From: an uncultured Prevotella sp.
Lineage (GTDB): Bacteria; Bacteroidota; Bacteroidia; Bacteroidales; Bacteroidaceae
Assembly: GCA_946614435.1 (NCBI GenBank)
Contig: CAMOGW010000006.1
Coordinates: 1 to 64,000, forward strand
Reading direction: 5' to 3'
DNA length: 64,000 bases
Shown here: positions 51,449 through 59,794 of the stretch, one piece after another
Layout of the letters: each line of letters opens with the position of its first letter
Numbering within the stretch: the first letter of the stretch is position 1
The notes under the pieces: model-generated
What the model saw: only the letters and a program-made list of their open reading frames with translations
Database searches by the model: none
What the model was told of the DNA's origin: nothing
Made by a program: the position numbers and the translations under genes

Positions 51449-53986
51449 CTATATATTAGCGATTGACATGATGTTGGCAAACACGCCGGCGGCAGTGACA
51501 CTGGCTCCGGCTCCGTAGCCCTGAATGAGCATGGGGTACTCCTTGTAGCGCTCGGTGGTAAGTAGCACGATGTTGTTGGAACCCTCCAGACCGTAGAACG
51601 GATGGTGCTGATTGACGGCCTCGAGCGACACGGCGGTCTTGAACCCTATGCCGTCGGCCTGCCGCTCCATCTTGGCCACGAAGCGCCAGCGCTTGCCTTC
51701 GGCTTCAAGCACCTTGCGGCGGGCTTCGAAGTCGGCATCGAGCTGTGGCAGGTTCTTCCAGAAATCGTCGAGCGAACCCTCAAAGAAGCTGTCGGGCATG
51801 AACAGATGCTTCTCCACATCGTCTTGCTCCACCTTGTAGCCTGCTTCGCGGGTCAGGATGACCAGCTTGCGAATCACGTCCTTGCCACAGAGGTCGATGC
51901 GCGGGTCGGGCTCGGCATAGCCTTTCTCCTTAGCCAGCCGGACTGTCTCGGAGAAGGGCACCTCAGAAGAGAGCGTGTTGAAGATGAAGTTGAGCGTGCC
52001 GGAGAGCACAGCCTCGATGCGCAGAATCTTATCGCCCGAGTTCAGCAGGTCGTTGATGGTGCCGATGATGGGCAGTCCGGCGCCCACGTTGGTCTCGAAG
52101 AGGAACTTGATGCCGCGTTGCAGTGCCGTCTTCTTCAGTTTGTGATAGGCATCGTAGGGCCCCGAGGCCGCAATTTTGTTGGCAGTGACCACCGAGATGT
52201 TATGGTCGAGGAAGTCCTGATAGAGCGCAGCCACATCAGCCGAAGCCGTGCAGTCCACGAACACCGAGTTGAAGATGTTCATGCTGATAAACTCTTCTGC
52301 AGCAGCCTTGGCAACCCCTCCCACGGCCCCCGAGGGGGCTTCTATAGTTTTGATGTTCGGGAAACTATCTGTCGTAGCCCCCTTGGGGGCTGAAAGGGGT
52401 GTCTTATAGGTGCGCAGGTCGATGCCGTCGCGATTGAAGATAGCCTTCTTCGACGAGGCGATGCCCACCACCTTCAGCTTCAGCTGTCGGGTCTCCTTCA
52501 GCTGTTTGTATTGCGAGTTGATTTGCTCAATGAGGTTGCCGCCCACGGTGCCTATGCCGCAGATGAAGAGGTTGAGCACCTTGTATTCAGACAGGAAGAA
52601 CGAGTCGTGGAGCACGTTGAGCGACTTGCGCAAGTACTTGGCATCTACCACAAACGAGATGTTGGTCTCCGAGGCTCCCTGCGCACAGGCTATCACGCTG
52701 ATGCCGCTCCGGCCCAGTGTGCCGAACAGCTTGCCGGCTATGCCCGGCGTGTGCTTCATGTTCTCGCCCACGATGGCGATGGTGGCCAGTCCGCTCTCGG
52801 CGTGCATGGGGAACATGGCACCCGTCACAATCTCCTTCGAGAACTCTATGTTCAGCACCTCAACGGCTCGTTCGGCATCCTCGTCGCGCACACCGATAGA
52901 CGTTGAGTTCTCCGATGATGCCTGCGACACCATGAACACCGAGATGCCGTTCTCGGCCAGGGTGGAGAAGATGCGGCGGTTCACGCCGATCACGCCCACC
53001 ATTGAGAGACCTGTCACGGTGATGAGCGTGGTGCCCTTGATCGAGGAGATGCCCTTGATCATGCGGTGGTCGTTCTCCACCTTCTGCTTGATGAGCGTGC
53101 CGGGATGCTGCGGATTGAACGTGTTCTTCACCTTGATGGGAATGTTCTTCACGCAGACGGGATAGATGGTGGGTGGATAGACCACCTTGGCACCGAAGTT
53201 GCACAGCTCCATTGCCTCCACGTAGCTCAGCTCGTTGATGGTGTAGGCCGTTTTGATTACGCGTGGGTCAGCCGTCATGAAGCCATCTACATCGGTCCAG
53301 ATTTCTAGCACGTCGGCATCGAGGGCTGCCGCAATGATGGCTGCGGTGTAGTCGCTGCCGCCACGTCCCAGGTTCGTTGTCTCGCCCGTGTCGCGGTCGC
53401 GGCTGATGAAGCCGGGAACAACGGGCACGAACTGACCATATCTCTCAGTTCTCAGTTTTCCGTTCTCCGTTAAGAAGGTGTCCTTCACCAGCTTTGCGGT
53501 CAGCTCAGCATCGAGCACATGCTTGCCTTGTTTGCGCACGGTCTTGATGAAGTCGCGGCTGTTGTATCGGCGGCCACCGTTGATCAAGTTGCCCACGATG
53601 TGGCTGCTCAGCCGTTCGCCATAGCTCACGATGGTGGCCTGTGTCTTCGCGCTCAAGTCGTGTATGAGGAATACACCATAATATATAGATCGCAACTGCT
53701 CAAACAGATCGTCGAGCGTTGCGAGCAGTGTAGTTCGTTTCTGCTTGTCGGTGATGATGGCATCCACCATGTCGTGGTGTCGTTTCTGCATGGCATCGAA
53801 CTCTTCTTTCCAAGTCTCGTCACCTTTCAGGGCCAGTTGGGAGGTGGCAATAAGTTTGTCGGTGATGCCTCCCAGTGCGCTCACCACGACAATCACTTGT
53901 TCCTGTTCTGCCTCTACAATCTTCTTCAGGCTCAGGATACTTTCTACGGAACCTACGGATGTTCCGCCAAATTTCATTACTTTCAT
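51449..53986 (-). CDS. thrA: Bifunctional aspartokinase / homoserine dehydrogenase
   Basis: 845 residues, longer than the usual roughly 810-820. Seen: the aspartokinase start MKVMKFGGTSVGS, GRGGSDYTAA, ACT regulatory domains (about 310-460), then homoserine dehydrogenase from about 470 with GIGTVGGNL, ASADVAALY, TNVGAGLPIIGT and PDPRIDLCGKD. It catalyses the first and third steps from aspartate to threonine and methionine. Extra sequence appears at residues about 173-183 (heptamer repeat, ENGKLRTERYG) and 528-559 (palindromic element, TPLSAPKGA and EAPSGAVGG), outside known catalytic motifs. A TAACTTTG box (54046-54039) lies 52 bases upstream. The ApgM-like gene follows 80 bases downstream. 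Confidence 0.95.
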   Translation of the reverse strand: MKVMKFGGTSVGSVESILSLKKIVEAEQEQVIVVVSALGGITDKLIATSQLALKGDETWKEEFDAMQKRHHDMVDAIITDKQKRTTLLATLDDLFEQLRSIYYGVFLIHDLSAKTQATIVSYGERLSSHIVGNLINGGRRYNSRDFIKTVRKQGKHVLDAELTAKLVKDTFLTENGKLRTERYGQFVPVVPGFISRDRDTGETTNLGRGGSDYTAAIIAAALDADVLEIWTDVDGFMTADPRVIKTAYTINELSYVEAMELCNFGAKVVYPPTIYPVCVKNIPIKVKNTFNPQHPGTLIKQKVENDHRMIKGISSIKGTTLITVTGLSMVGVIGVNRRIFSTLAENGISVFMVSQASSENSTSIGVRDEDAERAVEVLNIEFSKEIVTGAMFPMHAESGLATIAIVGENMKHTPGIAGKLFGTLGRSGISVIACAQGASETNISFVVDAKYLRKSLNVLHDSFFLSEYKVLNLFICGIGTVGGNLIEQINSQYKQLKETRQLKLKVVGIASSKKAIFNRDGIDLRTYKTPLSAPKGATTDSFPNIKTIEAPSGAVGGVAKAAAEEFISMNIFNSVFVDCTASADVAALYQDFLDHNISVVTANKIAASGPYDAYHKLKKTALQRGIKFLFETNVGAGLPIIGTINDLLNSGDKILRIEAVLSGTLNFIFNTLSSEVPFSETVRLAKEKGYAEPDPRIDLCGKDVIRKLVILTREAGYKVEQDDVEKHLFMPDSFFEGSLDDFWKNLPQLDADFEARRKVLEAEGKRWRFVAKMERQADGIGFKTAVSLEAVNQHHPFYGLEGSNNIVLLTTERYKEYPMLIQGYGAGASVTAAGVFANIMSIANI
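52313..52402. repeat. GCCCCC palindromic element inserted in-frame in thrA
   Basis: Inverted arms at 52314-52347 and about 52366-52402, each with a hairpin AGCCCCC-(G/A)A-GGGGGCT-like core. On the coding strand it reads TPLSAPKGA ... IEAPSGAVGG between RDGIDLRTYK and the conserved MNIFNSVFVDCTAS. The second half matches the GH115 copy. Confidence 0.85.
53442..53469. repeat. Heptamer tandem repeat inside thrA
   Basis: Four 7-base units CTCTCAG, TTCTCAG, TTTTCCG, TTCTCCG (plus strand) encode part of ENGKLRTERYG before the conserved VPVVPGFISRD. Confidence 0.6.
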
Positions 53987-54038
53987 TTTGTTACATTTTT
54001 AGCCCCTGAACGAACGGGGCAGTAGTTTTTACAAGCTG

Positions 54039-54046
54039 CAAAGTTA
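54039..54046 (-). promoter_or_regulatory. -7 box of the thrA unit
   Basis: TAACTTTG on the minus strand. A small GC hairpin (GCCCC / GGGGC, 54002-54020) lies between it and the thrA start and could affect leader folding; no leader peptide is seen. Confidence 0.5.
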
Positions 54047-54138
54047 CGAAATAAAGCTGATATAAGAAAGGGATTTCAAAAGATTAACGCAGACTACTCC
54101 ATTTTGGTTGTTCTTGGCTATAAGCCAGCCTCTTTTCT

Positions 54139-54305
54139 ACCTCCCCTCGAATTCGAGGAGGTAAAATTGGGATTGTGAAGTGTCTCTCTTCTTTGCCATA
54201 GTATAGACTTTTGTATGAGTCATCTGCTCCCCCTGCTCCCATCTGCTCCGTTTGTAAGTGGTTGGAATCCTGTGAGTTGCAGATGCGGAGCAGATGGAGC
54301 AGATG
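54139..54305. repeat. Palindromes and inverted nonamer repeats in the thrA-GT2 gap
   Basis: A palindrome centred on CTCGAATTCGAG (54146-54157) with flanking CCTCC/GGAGG pairs is followed by C/T-rich nonamer units (54221-54250, CATCTGCTCC type). Their inverted partner lies at 54286-54305. A 93-codon open frame across this stretch is judged a by-product of the repeats. Confidence 0.55.
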
Positions 54306-54388
54306 TTTTGAAAAATCACTGTAATATGTGATTGAAGTGTGTTTCCGAATCATTTGCGTTTTCATTTGCAGACATTCACGTCACGCCG

Positions 54389-54564
54389 TAGGCTGTATCA
54401 AACCGTCATATAACCGCAATCGTACAACTGTTTAGCCAAAATCACATCATGATGTAGCCAAGATTACGATATGGCTTAACCAAGATTATACTACGGGATT
54501 GCCTATATTGCATCACGATTTAGGAGAAAACAGTTTGTGATTTAGCTGCGCAATATTGTGGATA
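54389..54564. repeat. Degenerate 22-bp tandem array, eight units
   Basis: Units start every 22 bases from 54389 to 54543. Seven of eight begin TA(G/A), and units 3-5 share a (T/A)A(G/A)CCAA(A/G)AT(C/T)A core. The array fills the last third of the 580-base gap and ends 4 bases before the GT2 stop codon. Confidence 0.65.
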
Positions 54565-54567
54565 TGG

Positions 54568-55467
54568 CTATTTCAGCCAGAACACTAACTGCGACTTCAG
54601 GGAGATGTACTTCAGGTAGCCGGAACTGACGGCACGCCAAAAGACGGCGGGCTTGTCTTTGAAGGGAATGAGGTGAGCTGTGTAGAAAACAAGGGTGAGC
54701 GTGTAGCGTGCAAACTTGTGGATGATGGGTGAACGGTGATAGCGCAACAGCTCGTCGATGACGGTGAGATAGCAGTCAACATTGTAGCGTGAGAAACGGG
54801 TGCCCATAGTCGAAGCCGGTCTGACGCGATGGGTGACGAAGCATTTCTTCAGACAATAGACGCGGTTGCTCTGCAGGGTGAGCTTGGTGGTGAAGAGCTC
54901 GTCTTCGTGGATGATGCCCTCGTGGAAAAGCAGCTTGATGCGCTCCAGATAGCTGCGCCGGATGAACAGCAGCCACACCACGCAACTGTGCTTCCGCTCG
55001 TTGAGCACACGACGCAGCAGCTCCTCGCCGCGATAAGGCTTGCGTTCTTCAAAAAGATGGGTGCGCTTGTAGTTCCACGGCAATTCCTGTGCGCCCTCTT
55101 CGCGCTTGACGTCGCCATCGAAGAAGATGAAGTCGGCCTGTGTGGTCTCGGCATATTCATAGCACTGTCGGAGGGCATCGGTGCCGATGAGGTCGTCGGA
55201 GTCCATGAAGTAGATGTAGTCGCCCGTGGCCTGGCGCAGCGCCTTGTTGCGTGCAGCCGACTGTCCCTGATTGTCCTGATAGAAATAGTGGATGCGCTCG
55301 TCGTGCTGCTGCATGCGTCTCACGATGTCGGCACTATTGTCGGTTGAGCCATCGTCGGTCACCAGAATTTCAATGTCGGACAGTGTCTGTTGACAGAGGC
55401 ACTGAAGGGTCTGTTCCAAATATTGACCGGTGTTATAGACGGGTATGATAATGCTGACTTTTGGCAT
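54568..55467 (-). CDS. GT2 family glycosyltransferase
   Basis: About 300 residues from ATG 55467 (MPKVSIIIPVYNTGQYLEQT), the typical GT2 opening; the longer frame crosses the divergent promoter. Seen: the nucleotide-sugar site VTDDGSTDNSADIVRR and the metal motif DSD in YFMDSDDL. It transfers a sugar from a nucleotide donor, on the cytosolic side of the membrane, in surface glycan synthesis. Donor and acceptor are unknown. Divergent from the GT4 gene at 55565, sharing a 97-base promoter region. Confidence 0.9.
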   Translation of the reverse strand: MPKVSIIIPVYNTGQYLEQTLQCLCQQTLSDIEILVTDDGSTDNSADIVRRMQQHDERIHYFYQDNQGQSAARNKALRQATGDYIYFMDSDDLIGTDALRQCYEYAETTQADFIFFDGDVKREEGAQELPWNYKRTHLFEERKPYRGEELLRRVLNERKHSCVVWLLFIRRSYLERIKLLFHEGIIHEDELFTTKLTLQSNRVYCLKKCFVTHRVRPASTMGTRFSRYNVDCYLTVIDELLRYHRSPIIHKFARYTLTLVFYTAHLIPFKDKPAVFWRAVSSGYLKYISLKSQLVFWLK

Positions 55468-55564
55468 GGCTTTTTGAAAAAACTTGGCAAAGATAGCGGT
55501 TTTGTGTGGTTTTTCCAAATTAATTCGTATTTTTGCAATCGAAAAAATGCAAAAAGCTGACACA

Positions 55565-56716
55565 ATGGAAGCCCGAAAGCACAAAATCGTCTATTGCACG
55601 CCTGCCCTTTACATGGCAGGAGGCGTAGAACGTGTGCTCACGCTGAAGGCCAATTATTTTGCCGAGCACTATGGCTACGACATCACCATCATCCTGACCG
55701 ACGGCAAGGACAAGCCGTTCTTCTATCCGTTGTCGGAGAAGGTCAGGGTGATCAATCTCGACATCAATTTCGAAGAACTCTGGACCTGCTCCTTCGTCAG
55801 GAAGATTTTCGTCTATCTCAGAAAGCAGCACCTGTTTCGCAAGCGGCTCTCAGAGGAGCTGATGCGACTGCGCCCCGACATCACCGTGAGTCTGCTGCGA
55901 AGGGAAATCAATTTTCTTTGCGACATCAAAGACGGAAGCCGGAAGATGGGCGAGCTGCACGTGAACCGTGCCAACTATCGCAACTTCGAAGCCAATGAGG
56001 CGAACTTCGTGAAGAACCTGTTTGCCAGGTTCTGGATGCGTAGCTTGGTGTCGAAGCTGAAGAAGTTGGACCAGTTTGTGGTGCTTACCGAGGAAGACCG
56101 TCAGGCCTGGCCGGAACTGAGCAACGTGAGCGTCATACCCGATCCGCTGTCGTTCGAACCAACTCGTCAGAGTCCATTGACAGAGCATCAGGTCATTGCC
56201 GTCGGGCGATATGTTTACCAGAAAGGCTTCGACCTACTGCTGCAAGCGTGGAGCAGGGTAGAGAAGGCTTGTCCTGAGTGGCAGCTCTCTATTTACGGAA
56301 TGGGCGACCGCACTCCCTATGAACAGCAGGCAGCAGCACTGGGACTGGATATGAGTCGCTGTCACTTGGAAAGCACTACTCCCGACATTCAGGCAGCCTA
56401 TTGTCGCAGTTCGCTTTTTGCGTTCAGCTCCCGCTTCGAGGGCTTCGGAATGGTGCTTGTCGAGGCAATGGCCTGCGGACTGCCTGTGGTGTCGTTCGAT
56501 TGTCCTTGCGGCCCGAAAGACATTATCACCGATGGTGAAGACGGACTGTTGGTGAAAACGGGTGAGGTAGGCCAGTTTGCCGATGCCTTGATACGGCTGA
56601 TGCAGAGCGAAGAGCTGAGACGGGAGATGGCCAGTCACGCCTTGGAGAACGTGAAGCGCTATCGTTTAGACGTGCTGGCTATGCGCTGGAAGCAATTGTT
56701 TGATCATATAGCATAA
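55565..56716 (+). CDS. GT4 family glycosyltransferase
   Basis: About 383 residues from ATG 55565; an ATG at 55547 is possible but sits almost on the expected transcription start, since the TATTTTTG box is at 55528-55535. Seen: the N-lobe start IVYCTPALYMAGGVERVLTLKANY, GRYVYQKGFDLLLQAW, and the donor-site ESTTPDI ... SSRFEGFGMVLVEAMACGLPVVSFDCPCGPKDII. A retaining GT-B enzyme of glycan assembly, specificity unknown. Closely similar in layout to the GT4 proteins at 59795 and 63084. The next gene starts 2 bases after its stop. Confidence 0.92.
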   Translation: MEARKHKIVYCTPALYMAGGVERVLTLKANYFAEHYGYDITIILTDGKDKPFFYPLSEKVRVINLDINFEELWTCSFVRKIFVYLRKQHLFRKRLSEELMRLRPDITVSLLRREINFLCDIKDGSRKMGELHVNRANYRNFEANEANFVKNLFARFWMRSLVSKLKKLDQFVVLTEEDRQAWPELSNVSVIPDPLSFEPTRQSPLTEHQVIAVGRYVYQKGFDLLLQAWSRVEKACPEWQLSIYGMGDRTPYEQQAAALGLDMSRCHLESTTPDIQAAYCRSSLFAFSSRFEGFGMVLVEAMACGLPVVSFDCPCGPKDIITDGEDGLLVKTGEVGQFADALIRLMQSEELRREMASHALENVKRYRLDVLAMRWKQLFDHIA

Positions 56717-56718
56717 GC

Positions 56719-57567
56719 ATGATGGCTTGGTATGAGAAATATCTTTCCGTTTACGGAAAACCCTTTCAGGAAGTTCCCCGGCAGGTGGTGGACGAGGCCC
56801 GTGAGCGACTGGCTGCCTTGCAGAGCAGTGAGCCTCTGATCTCGGTAGTGATGATAGCCTACAACGAGGCCCGCAGGCTGTCGGCCTGTCTGTGGTCGCT
56901 CAGCGAACTACAGACGAAATATCCCATTGAGATTCTGGGTGTGAACAACAATTCGAAGGACGAGACCGAGCAAGTGTATCAGGCTTTCGGGATTCCTTAC
57001 TACAACGAGACAAAGCAGAGTCCCGGCTTCGCCAGACAGTGCGGCTTGCAACACGCGCGCGGCAAGTACCATTTCTTTATAGATGCCGACACGTGCTACC
57101 CGCCACAGTACGTCGATCTGATGATGAAGAAGCTCACGCAGCCCGACGTGTCGTGTGTGGGCACGCTCTGGAGCTTCTATCCCGACGAGCAGCACTCGGC
57201 CTTTGGACTGTTCTGCTTTGAGACCATTCGCGACACGTTTCTTTGGATTCAGCATTTCAAGCGGCCCGAACTGTGCATACGCGGCATGACTTTCGCGTTT
57301 CGTGCCGACTATGCCCGTCAGGTGGAGCTGCGTACCGACATCCGTCGGGGAGAGGACGGCTCGCTGGCGCTGGAACTGAAACGGTTCGGAAAGATAGCGT
57401 TCCTCTACGATCGCAAGGCTCGTCCCGTCACGGGCTATGGCACACTGAACGAAGGTTCTTTGCTCCAAAGCTTGTGGAACCGGGCCAAATTCCAGCTACG
57501 CGGCATTGGTCGCATCTTCTACAAGACCGACCATTACGAAGATTCCGAAGAGAATCTGGTGAAATAA
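56719..57567 (+). CDS. GT2 family glycosyltransferase
   Basis: 282 residues. Seen: ISVVMIAYNEARRLSACLWSL, the VNNNSKDETEQVYQAF donor site, DAD in FIDADTCYPP, and an acceptor-side RRGEDGSLALELKRFG motif. Probably adds a sugar in the same glycan as the upstream GT4, with which it forms an operon. Convergent with the next minus-strand GT2 gene, 18 bases between stops. Confidence 0.88.
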   Translation: MMAWYEKYLSVYGKPFQEVPRQVVDEARERLAALQSSEPLISVVMIAYNEARRLSACLWSLSELQTKYPIEILGVNNNSKDETEQVYQAFGIPYYNETKQSPGFARQCGLQHARGKYHFFIDADTCYPPQYVDLMMKKLTQPDVSCVGTLWSFYPDEQHSAFGLFCFETIRDTFLWIQHFKRPELCIRGMTFAFRADYARQVELRTDIRRGEDGSLALELKRFGKIAFLYDRKARPVTGYGTLNEGSLLQSLWNRAKFQLRGIGRIFYKTDHYEDSEENLVK

Positions 57568-57585
57568 AGGAAAGCGCTTTCTTCT

Positions 57586-58530
57586 TCAGAACAGTTTGTG
57601 CTTGACGGCTTTCAGCACACACTTGGCATAGCGCTTGAAGGAGATGCTATGCTTCGTGCGGTTCAGCAGCCAGAACCAGCAGCGTGAAGCGAAGTTCTTG
57701 CGAATGTCGAACTCCACCATGTCGTCGATCTCGCTGTACTCATATTTCCGTGCATCGCGCTTGATAAGCTCCACGAGCCGCTGGTCGTCGGCATTGTCGG
57801 GATGCTTGTCCGACACGAAGTCCAGTCGCCACTTCACTGAAGCGCGAACAGCTTCAATCTTGTCTTCGATACATTTCAGGTCGTGGCTGATGGAGAGACC
57901 GTTGCCGCGATACTGGAATCCCACCTCTTTCGTGTTGGCCACACCGTGGGTAGCGGCAGCGATGAAGGCGCTGATGTCGTCGCTCTGCCAGCCGAAGGGC
58001 AGCTTGAAGAAGCCGCCGTTCTTGCAAAGTGTCTCAGTCTTGAAGAGCCAGTCGCCGAGGTGTGAGTTGCGCGGATTATAGATGAGCGAATAGACCGACT
58101 CCCATTCGGGGCGCTCCTCCAGCAGGCAAACGAACTTTGAGTCGTCGTCGATGATCTCGCTGCGGGCATGAAACAAGTCCAGTTCAGGATACTTCCCTAT
58201 CAGCTCTGCAAAGTCCTGCAGGCAGCGGGGTGTCAGGTTGTCGTCATCGCCCATGCAAATCAGATAGTCGCCAGTAGCGTGGCTCAGGCAGATGTTCCAG
58301 TTGTCCACCACGTCGCGAGCTCCACAGTTCTTGGCATTCTTGAAGTAGCGAATGCGCGGATCAGAGTATTGGGCTACGATGCAGTCCAAGTCGTAGGGCG
58401 AGGCATCGTTTACGATGATGACTTCATAGTTCTGATACGTCTGCGCCAGCACGCTGTCGATGGTCTCCTTCAGGTATTTGTCCTTGAAGGCAGGAATCGT
58501 GACACTGAATTTTATATCGTTTGCACTCAT
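57586..58530 (-). CDS. GT2 family glycosyltransferase
   Basis: About 314 residues from ATG 58530 (MSANDIKFSVTIPAFKDKYL). Seen: VIIVNDASPYDLDCIV, the DDD metal site in ICMGDDDNL, and a C-terminal basic helix region (SISFKRYAKCVLKAVKHKLF) that may bind the membrane. It acts in surface glycan synthesis. It is the only minus-strand gene inside this part of the cluster, so it is regulated separately. A TACTTTTG box (58561-58554) lies 23 bases upstream. Confidence 0.88.
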   Translation of the reverse strand: MSANDIKFSVTIPAFKDKYLKETIDSVLAQTYQNYEVIIVNDASPYDLDCIVAQYSDPRIRYFKNAKNCGARDVVDNWNICLSHATGDYLICMGDDDNLTPRCLQDFAELIGKYPELDLFHARSEIIDDDSKFVCLLEERPEWESVYSLIYNPRNSHLGDWLFKTETLCKNGGFFKLPFGWQSDDISAFIAAATHGVANTKEVGFQYRGNGLSISHDLKCIEDKIEAVRASVKWRLDFVSDKHPDNADDQRLVELIKRDARKYEYSEIDDMVEFDIRKNFASRCWFWLLNRTKHSISFKRYAKCVLKAVKHKLF

Positions 58531-58631
58531 ATTTCCGTTAAAAAAGTGTTGCAAAAGTACGAATTATTTATTGAATAGCCACTATTATTCGTTTATTTTT
58601 TTAACTTTGCATGCGTATTAAGAAAGTAATC

Positions 58632-59789
58632 ATGGATTTGCTATCGCATAAGTTTATCATCATAGGCAGCGACCATAGCAACACACTGGGGCAAATCAGG
58701 TGTCTGGGCGAACATGGCATTCGCCCGATTGTGGTCATTACCGAGCAGGAACCTTTCATCATCACCAAGAGCCGCTATCTTGGCGAGCTCCATCAGGTGA
58801 GCTCCATTGCCGAGGCACCGCGCTATGTGGCTGAGCACTGGGGCAATGAGCCGGTGAAGCCTTTCCTCTATACCGATCGCGACGACTTCATGTGTGCCAT
58901 CGACGATTGCTACGACCTGCTCGAAGGGAAGTTCTATTTCTGGAATGCAGGGCAGAAGGGACGCATACGCCAGCTCATCAATAAGGAAGAACAAATGGCG
59001 CTGGCTCATGAATGCGGGCTGAACATAATTCCTACTGAGCAGGTGAAGCGGGGCGAACTGCCGCACACGCTCAGCTATCCCATCTTCACCAAGGCTTCCA
59101 ACTCGCTGAATCCCTATTGGAAGGCAAACTGCTTTGTGTGCCACGACGAGCAAGAACTGCTCGATGCCTATCAGCACATGGGCATCGACGAGGTGCTGCT
59201 GCAGAAATATATCGTCAAGAAAGACGAAACGCCCATTGAGGGCATTAGTATTGACGGCGGACGCGAAGTGGCGCTGCTGGTCAAGAAGTCGTCGTTCCGA
59301 TTTGCCAACAACGGCTTCGGTGTGTATAGTCAGATCACGCCCTTTGACGATGCCGGGCTCGAACGGCAGGTGACCCAGTTCATGCGTGCAGCTCGCTATA
59401 CGGGCATCTTCGAACTGGAGCTAATCGTCGATGCCAGCGGAACGGCTTATTTCATGGAAGTGAACTTCAGGAATACGATGTTCAATCATGCCTGTGCTGA
59501 CTATGGAGCCAATCTTCCCTGGCTCTTTGCCAAATGGACGGTGCAGGGGCATATAGACAAGTCGGATGTGCAGTTGAGACCATTGCCGCTGACCGTGATG
59601 TATGAAATAGAAGACCTGAAAGAGTCGGTCGCTCACGGCAATACCTCGCTATGGCAGTGGCTGGCCGATTTCCGAAGTGCTGACTCCTATCTCTATATCG
59701 ATAATCGTGACATGGGACCCTTCTGGGCCTTGCTGCGACGCAAGTTGAACAATGGAGTGCGAGGGCTGCTCGGACTGAAAAAACGATAA
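58632..59789 (+). CDS. ATP-grasp family ligase of the glycan cluster
   Basis: About 385 residues from ATG 58632. The ATG at 58611 lies only 1 base after the TAACTTTG box (58602-58609), so it cannot follow the transcription start. Seen: KFIIIGSDHSNTLGQIRCLG at the N-terminus, an ATP-grasp core with YPIFTKASNSLNPYWK and EVLLQKYIV, and metal-site glutamates in GIFELELIV ... FMEVNFRN. The family joins a carboxylate to an amine or thiol using ATP. Its place among glycosyltransferases suggests amidation of a sugar or amino-acid decoration; this is inference. The GT4 gene follows after 5 bases. Confidence 0.82.
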   Translation: MDLLSHKFIIIGSDHSNTLGQIRCLGEHGIRPIVVITEQEPFIITKSRYLGELHQVSSIAEAPRYVAEHWGNEPVKPFLYTDRDDFMCAIDDCYDLLEGKFYFWNAGQKGRIRQLINKEEQMALAHECGLNIIPTEQVKRGELPHTLSYPIFTKASNSLNPYWKANCFVCHDEQELLDAYQHMGIDEVLLQKYIVKKDETPIEGISIDGGREVALLVKKSSFRFANNGFGVYSQITPFDDAGLERQVTQFMRAARYTGIFELELIVDASGTAYFMEVNFRNTMFNHACADYGANLPWLFAKWTVQGHIDKSDVQLRPLPLTVMYEIEDLKESVAHGNTSLWQWLADFRSADSYLYIDNRDMGPFWALLRRKLNNGVRGLLGLKKR

Positions 59790-59794
59790 CGCTT

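Noticed and set aside
51370..51501. 44-codon extension of the apgM-like protein
   Set aside because: It is encoded by a nonamer tandem array and the end of thrA; the conserved start is MKHIIILGDG at 51369.
54084..54365. 93-codon minus-strand ORF between thrA and the GT2 gene
   Set aside because: It runs through palindromes and nonamer repeats and has no domain or ribosome-binding context; treated as a repeat by-product.
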